Shown here one piece after another: positions 60,774-64,000 of a DNA stretch of 64,000 bases. The stretch spans positions 1-64,000 of the forward strand of contig JAFCZJ010000009.1 in the NCBI GenBank assembly GCA_019314375.1. The letters run 5' to 3'. The position numbers were made by a program, and so were the translations under genes. Origin of the DNA: Deltaproteobacteria bacterium (GTDB taxonomy: Bacteria; Myxococcota; B64-G9). The notes under the pieces were generated by a model. It did no database searches and was not told the DNA's origin. It saw only the letters and a list, made by a program, of their open reading frames with translations. Within the stretch, counting starts at the first letter, position 1, and each line of letters starts with the position of its first letter.

Positions 60774-63269
60774 TCAGGGCTTAAGACGAAGAAGGGCACC
60801 GCCTTTTATCTCGTCTATGTTCTGTTGCATGGGCAGCAGACGTCCTTGTCGCCAAGCACCGGCCTGATCCACATAATGGGGAGCCTGCGGCCAACCGGAA
60901 ACGCCGGTGTCCACCACCCACCAGGCATGGGCCGGATCCGCCAGATCCACCACCATGCGATAGACCGGACCGTAGTTGGCCTTGAAGGGTCGCTCCGGAT
61001 GTCCCATATCAAAATGCGATTTCCAGACCGAGTCCAGCCCCCCGCCGGCTTCGAAGCCGTCCAGGTTGAAGGCCCCGATCTTACCGCCGAAGAGATGCCG
61101 CGGTTCCAACCTGTGCAACTCACCCCATCGCCACTTTTGCGGATCGTCTCCCAGGCGCTCAGCCAGCCAACGCAGAGCCCGGCGAAAGGCCACGCGCAAG
61201 ACCTGGGGGCGGGTCTCCACCTCCGGGGTCAAGCGATGGTCCCAGACCGGGTGATCGACCTGGTCAAACCAGAGGTCCACGGCGTTGGGGAAGTATCGTT
61301 GCGACATGAGATAGGCCAATCCCTTGCCCGAAGCCTCATCCAGCATGGCGGCTCGCATGATTTCGCGATAAGTGGCAAAGAAAATAGCCGCGGCGGCTGA
61401 GTCGGCCGAGGCCTCGTAGTCCCAGTCCTTGAGCAGCTTGAGAGCACGCCGCTCGCGCATATCGCGGGTCTTTCCGCCTTCCAAATCCTTGAGCATGCCG
61501 GGCAGCAGACGCATGGCGCGATGCACCTTGACGTCCAACTGCATCTTGGCGGTGCTGTGATGGTCGTGCTTGGGCAGGGCCTTGATGAGATCGACGATGC
61601 GATCCCGCCGGTACGACGGCGCGCTGTCGACCTGGAAAACATAAGGGCTGCGCTTGGGATCCCACATGAGGGTGTTGCCGTGGGCGTAGTAGCCCTCCGC
61701 GGTATCGAAGGAATACGGCATGGCCTCCGGCGCTACAAAACCGCCCCACTGATACAGGCCGTTCCAGGCAGGCACCGGAAAGGTGCCGCGATGTCCGCGC
61801 CGGATGGGCACCGTACCGGTGGCAAAAAGCGCGATCTGGCCGTGCACATCTCCGGCCAGAACCGTGTTGATGGGCGACGGCATGGCCATCATGTGCTGCT
61901 GCAACTCAGTAACACTCTTGGCTCGGTTGGCCCTCTGCAACGCCCGGATGGACTGACCGGCCCCCAGAGGTCCGCTCTGAATCGACAGCATGGGCGCGTC
62001 GGCCGGCAAGAGGCCGGGCATCATGTCATTGAGCACGGGCCCCCTGGGGGTCTGACGCACGTTGAACACACGCTCTTCCATTTCGCCGCCATCCCGAACC
62101 CGGATCACCAGACGCCGGATCTCCAGGGCCTCGGGTCCTTCCGGTCCGTCCACCTTGGCCGGTTGGCCAGGAGACATGCGCTCGACGTAGAGATCGATGA
62201 CGTCGGCCACCGCGGAGGTCATGGCCCAGGCCACGTGACGATTGTGCCCCATGAGCACGTATGGCAAACCCGGCACGGTGGCACCGATGACATCCAGGTC
62301 TCCGCAAAGCAAGTGCTGCTGATAGACGATGGAGGGCAGCATGTGAGGCAGGTGGGGGTCGCTGGCCACCAGGGGTTTATTCGAGACCGTGCGCGCGCCG
62401 GAAAGCACCCAGCCGTTGGATGCGCCGGTGAAATCCGCCAGCAAAGGATGATTGCTACGTTCGGGCATAAGCGCCGCCGGGCCCAAGCCCGGCTTTCTGG
62501 CCGGCAACATGGCCTTGAGCTCGGGCGCCACCGCCACAAAAAGCGGACGCTCGGGATCGCTACGCTTCAAGGCCGGAGGACCGGGCCAAGCCGTTGAAGG
62601 ATAGATGGCCTCGGCCCGTTCCCAGCCGCCCTCCCATGCCAGGATGAAACGAGACAATTCCTGACGCCAGTTGTGGGTGATGCCCCAGGCGATCATGTAG
62701 CCCACGGAGAAACTGTCGGCCACGGTCCAGGGCTCTGGCTCCACGCCCAAAATGTCGTACTCAACGGGTGGGTACTGCGCCAAAGCGGCGTTGACGCCCG
62801 CTACGTAAGCCTGCATCTGCTCGGCCATCTCGCCTTCTAATGCCTCGGCCTCGCGCCGGCTGTCGTCTTCGAAGCCCCAGGCTCGCATGGCCAGATCCAA
62901 GTCCACCGTGGAACCCAACATCACCTTCTGGTTACCCACCAGCTCACTCAGCCGCCCCCGGGCATATCGACGTACCGTGTCCATCTGAAAAAATCGGTCA
63001 CGTCCATGCATGTATCCAACGGCCCTGAGCAGGTCCTTTTCATTCTTTGCCTGGATGTGCGGTACGCCCAGCTCATCCAGTCTAATCTGAACCTCCGCCG
63101 AGAGACCGGACAGCTTGATTTCCGCATCCACATCCAGCGGATAGTCCGGCGACAGCCGATAACCCAAATAGCTAAACGCCGAGCAAGCCCCCAGTATCGT
63201 GCAGAACAAAGCCAAGCACAGTCCCTTGCCCAGGACCCCATTCCATATCCAACGCATGCGCTTCTCCAT
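60774..63269 (-). CDS. Penicillin acylase family Ntn-hydrolase
   Basis: An 831-residue exported N-terminal-nucleophile amidohydrolase, probably lipid-anchored (lipobox LGAC). The chain starts with VQIRLDELGVPHIQAKNEKD typical of the alpha subunit. After a spacer comes the autocleavage site with the nucleophile serine in TGASNGWVLSG (about residue 280), then SNKPLVASDPHLPHMLPSIV and GLPYVLMGHNRHVAWAMTS of the beta subunit. Family members cleave amides such as acyl-homoserine lactones, penicillins or N-acyl amino acids; the substrate here is unknown. The alpha and beta parts and the length are complete. Confidence 0.93.
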   Translation of the reverse strand: MEKRMRWIWNGVLGKGLCLALFCTILGACSAFSYLGYRLSPDYPLDVDAEIKLSGLSAEVQIRLDELGVPHIQAKNEKDLLRAVGYMHGRDRFFQMDTVRRYARGRLSELVGNQKVMLGSTVDLDLAMRAWGFEDDSRREAEALEGEMAEQMQAYVAGVNAALAQYPPVEYDILGVEPEPWTVADSFSVGYMIAWGITHNWRQELSRFILAWEGGWERAEAIYPSTAWPGPPALKRSDPERPLFVAVAPELKAMLPARKPGLGPAALMPERSNHPLLADFTGASNGWVLSGARTVSNKPLVASDPHLPHMLPSIVYQQHLLCGDLDVIGATVPGLPYVLMGHNRHVAWAMTSAVADVIDLYVERMSPGQPAKVDGPEGPEALEIRRLVIRVRDGGEMEERVFNVRQTPRGPVLNDMMPGLLPADAPMLSIQSGPLGAGQSIRALQRANRAKSVTELQQHMMAMPSPINTVLAGDVHGQIALFATGTVPIRRGHRGTFPVPAWNGLYQWGGFVAPEAMPYSFDTAEGYYAHGNTLMWDPKRSPYVFQVDSAPSYRRDRIVDLIKALPKHDHHSTAKMQLDVKVHRAMRLLPGMLKDLEGGKTRDMRERRALKLLKDWDYEASADSAAAAIFFATYREIMRAAMLDEASGKGLAYLMSQRYFPNAVDLWFDQVDHPVWDHRLTPEVETRPQVLRVAFRRALRWLAERLGDDPQKWRWGELHRLEPRHLFGGKIGAFNLDGFEAGGGLDSVWKSHFDMGHPERPFKANYGPVYRMVVDLADPAHAWWVVDTGVSGWPQAPHYVDQAGAWRQGRLLPMQQNIDEIKGGALLRLKP

Positions 63270-63285
63270 TCCTATTTTGAAATCG

Positions 63286-64000
63286 CTACCAAAACCTGGC
63301 GGGAATCTGCAAACCGCCCGAGATCACGTCCGCGGCCCGTACGTTACGCCCCGCCAACCATGTCTGATTGCGATAGGCCACATAAAGCTGCACCGGTACG
63401 CCGACCCGCAGCAAGCTCACAGTCAAACGAGCCCACAGGGTGTTTTTGTAACCCGGCAGCCAGAGCTTTTCCCGACCCCAATCCCAGATGGGCGAGTCGC
63501 TTTCCCAATCACTCTGCCCCACCCATGTATAGGTGTAACGCAGGGCCAAGCTCAAAATCGGCGGGAAGGATTCCGCCTTGGCAACATCGCCTTGCGTCAG
63601 CCAAGTACCCAAAGCCGGACCACGCCAAAGCACACCGTCCAGTTGCATGGCCAGGCCAGCAAAATCCCCCGGGTCCAAGGTGTAGGTCTCACCGACGTAT
63701 GAAGCATAACTCAAGAGCAGGGGATGGGTGCTGCCCGTGGGGGTGATGTAGCTATGCCGAAAAAATGCCTCATAAAAAACATCCAAGCCCAATGACAGCC
63801 AACCCTCCAAGGGACCCCCGAAAGCCTTGTCCAAAGACAAGTGAAAGCCCAGCTCGCCCTGAGAGTGCAGATCCCACATGGTGGTGCCGGCCGCCACAAT
63901 CTCTTCGGCCGGTGCCTGGGTGCCGGTGGGCAAGGCCCCCATGACCAGCAAAGCCATGCTGAGGTCATTGTCCGCAAAAACGTCGATGTGATCGGAGAAT
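63286..64000 (-). CDS. Outer-membrane beta-barrel protein (5' end outside window)
   Basis: The frame is open to the window end; an internal ATG at 63957 exists, but the upstream codons (FSDHIDVFADNDLS) read as the same protein. The visible 238 residues show alternating strands with aromatic girdles (GFHLSLDKAFGGPLEGWLSL, LSLALRYTYTWVGQSDWESD, VPVQLYVAYRNQTWLAGRNV) and a C-terminal aromatic ending (IPARFW), as outer-membrane barrels have. The family is unknown. It precedes the acylase gene by 16 bases and is probably cotranscribed. Confidence 0.78.
   Translation of the reverse strand, partial: FSDHIDVFADNDLSMALLVMGALPTGTQAPAEEIVAAGTTMWDLHSQGELGFHLSLDKAFGGPLEGWLSLGLDVFYEAFFRHSYITPTGSTHPLLLSYASYVGETYTLDPGDFAGLAMQLDGVLWRGPALGTWLTQGDVAKAESFPPILSLALRYTYTWVGQSDWESDSPIWDWGREKLWLPGYKNTLWARLTVSLLRVGVPVQLYVAYRNQTWLAGRNVRAADVISGGLQIPARFW

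Overview
The window looks like chromosome from a myxobacterium-like deltaproteobacterium (Myxococcota or a close relative). The signs are Cys-containing MYXO-CTERM-type tails on two surface proteins, an AgmX/PglI C-terminal domain, many lipoproteins with DAG-rich linkers, thrombospondin-3 and MopE-like repeats, RCC1 repeats, an HD-GYP module, sigma-54 with matching GG-N10-GC promoters, and a Gram-negative LPS export set. No phage, IS transposase, CRISPR array or rRNA was seen.

Region 1 (1-13.6 kb) is mostly housekeeping on the minus strand: ahcY (cut by the window edge) and metK of the activated methyl cycle, then the conserved lptC-lptA-lptB-rpoN-hpf-ptsN-rapZ-EIIA(Man)-ptsH-ptsI run. This couples LPS transport, sigma-54 and a regulatory phosphotransferase chain with no sugar permease; hprK is not between ptsN and rapZ. 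A plus-strand VWA protein follows, then pyrG and lpxL on the minus strand.

Region 2 (13.7-25.8 kb) holds a plus-strand envelope-sensing set (FecR-like lipoprotein, LysM protein, response regulator, HD-GYP phosphodiesterase). Minus-strand genes follow: rplM-rpsI, truA, an unusual FnIII/CFI-box/beta-barrel fusion, asd with a Lys/Ala-rich repetitive tail, an SPFH-type lipoprotein and a jelly-roll lipoprotein.

Region 3 (25.8-46 kb) is accessory and surface-related: tandem hairpin repeats, the AgmX-type gene, a hidden 58-residue membrane selenoprotein gene (27362-27538, minus) with an in-frame UGA and a bSECIS-like hairpin, a mobile-element-like inverted repeat, a clan-CD-like peptidase with two P domains, a 2563-residue alpha-2-macroglobulin relative with TPR blocks at both ends, a Cys-rich MYXO-CTERM protein, an RCC1 lipoprotein and an OmpA-family barrel.

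Region 4 (46-64 kb) starts with three tRNAs (His, Lys, Arg) behind a strong promoter, then a LamG/PKD lipoprotein. Next is a six-gene minus-strand operon combining a phosphoesterase lipoprotein, a NapH-like polyferredoxin, a CxxCH-containing lipoprotein and an outer-membrane barrel. After it come small Cys-rich lipoproteins, a thrombospondin-3/MopE/MYXO-CTERM gene split by an apparent single-base deletion, a coiled-coil membrane protein, a penicillin-acylase-family hydrolase and a truncated outer-membrane protein.

The most notable item is the selenoprotein gene, which standard gene calling would miss because UGA is read as stop.
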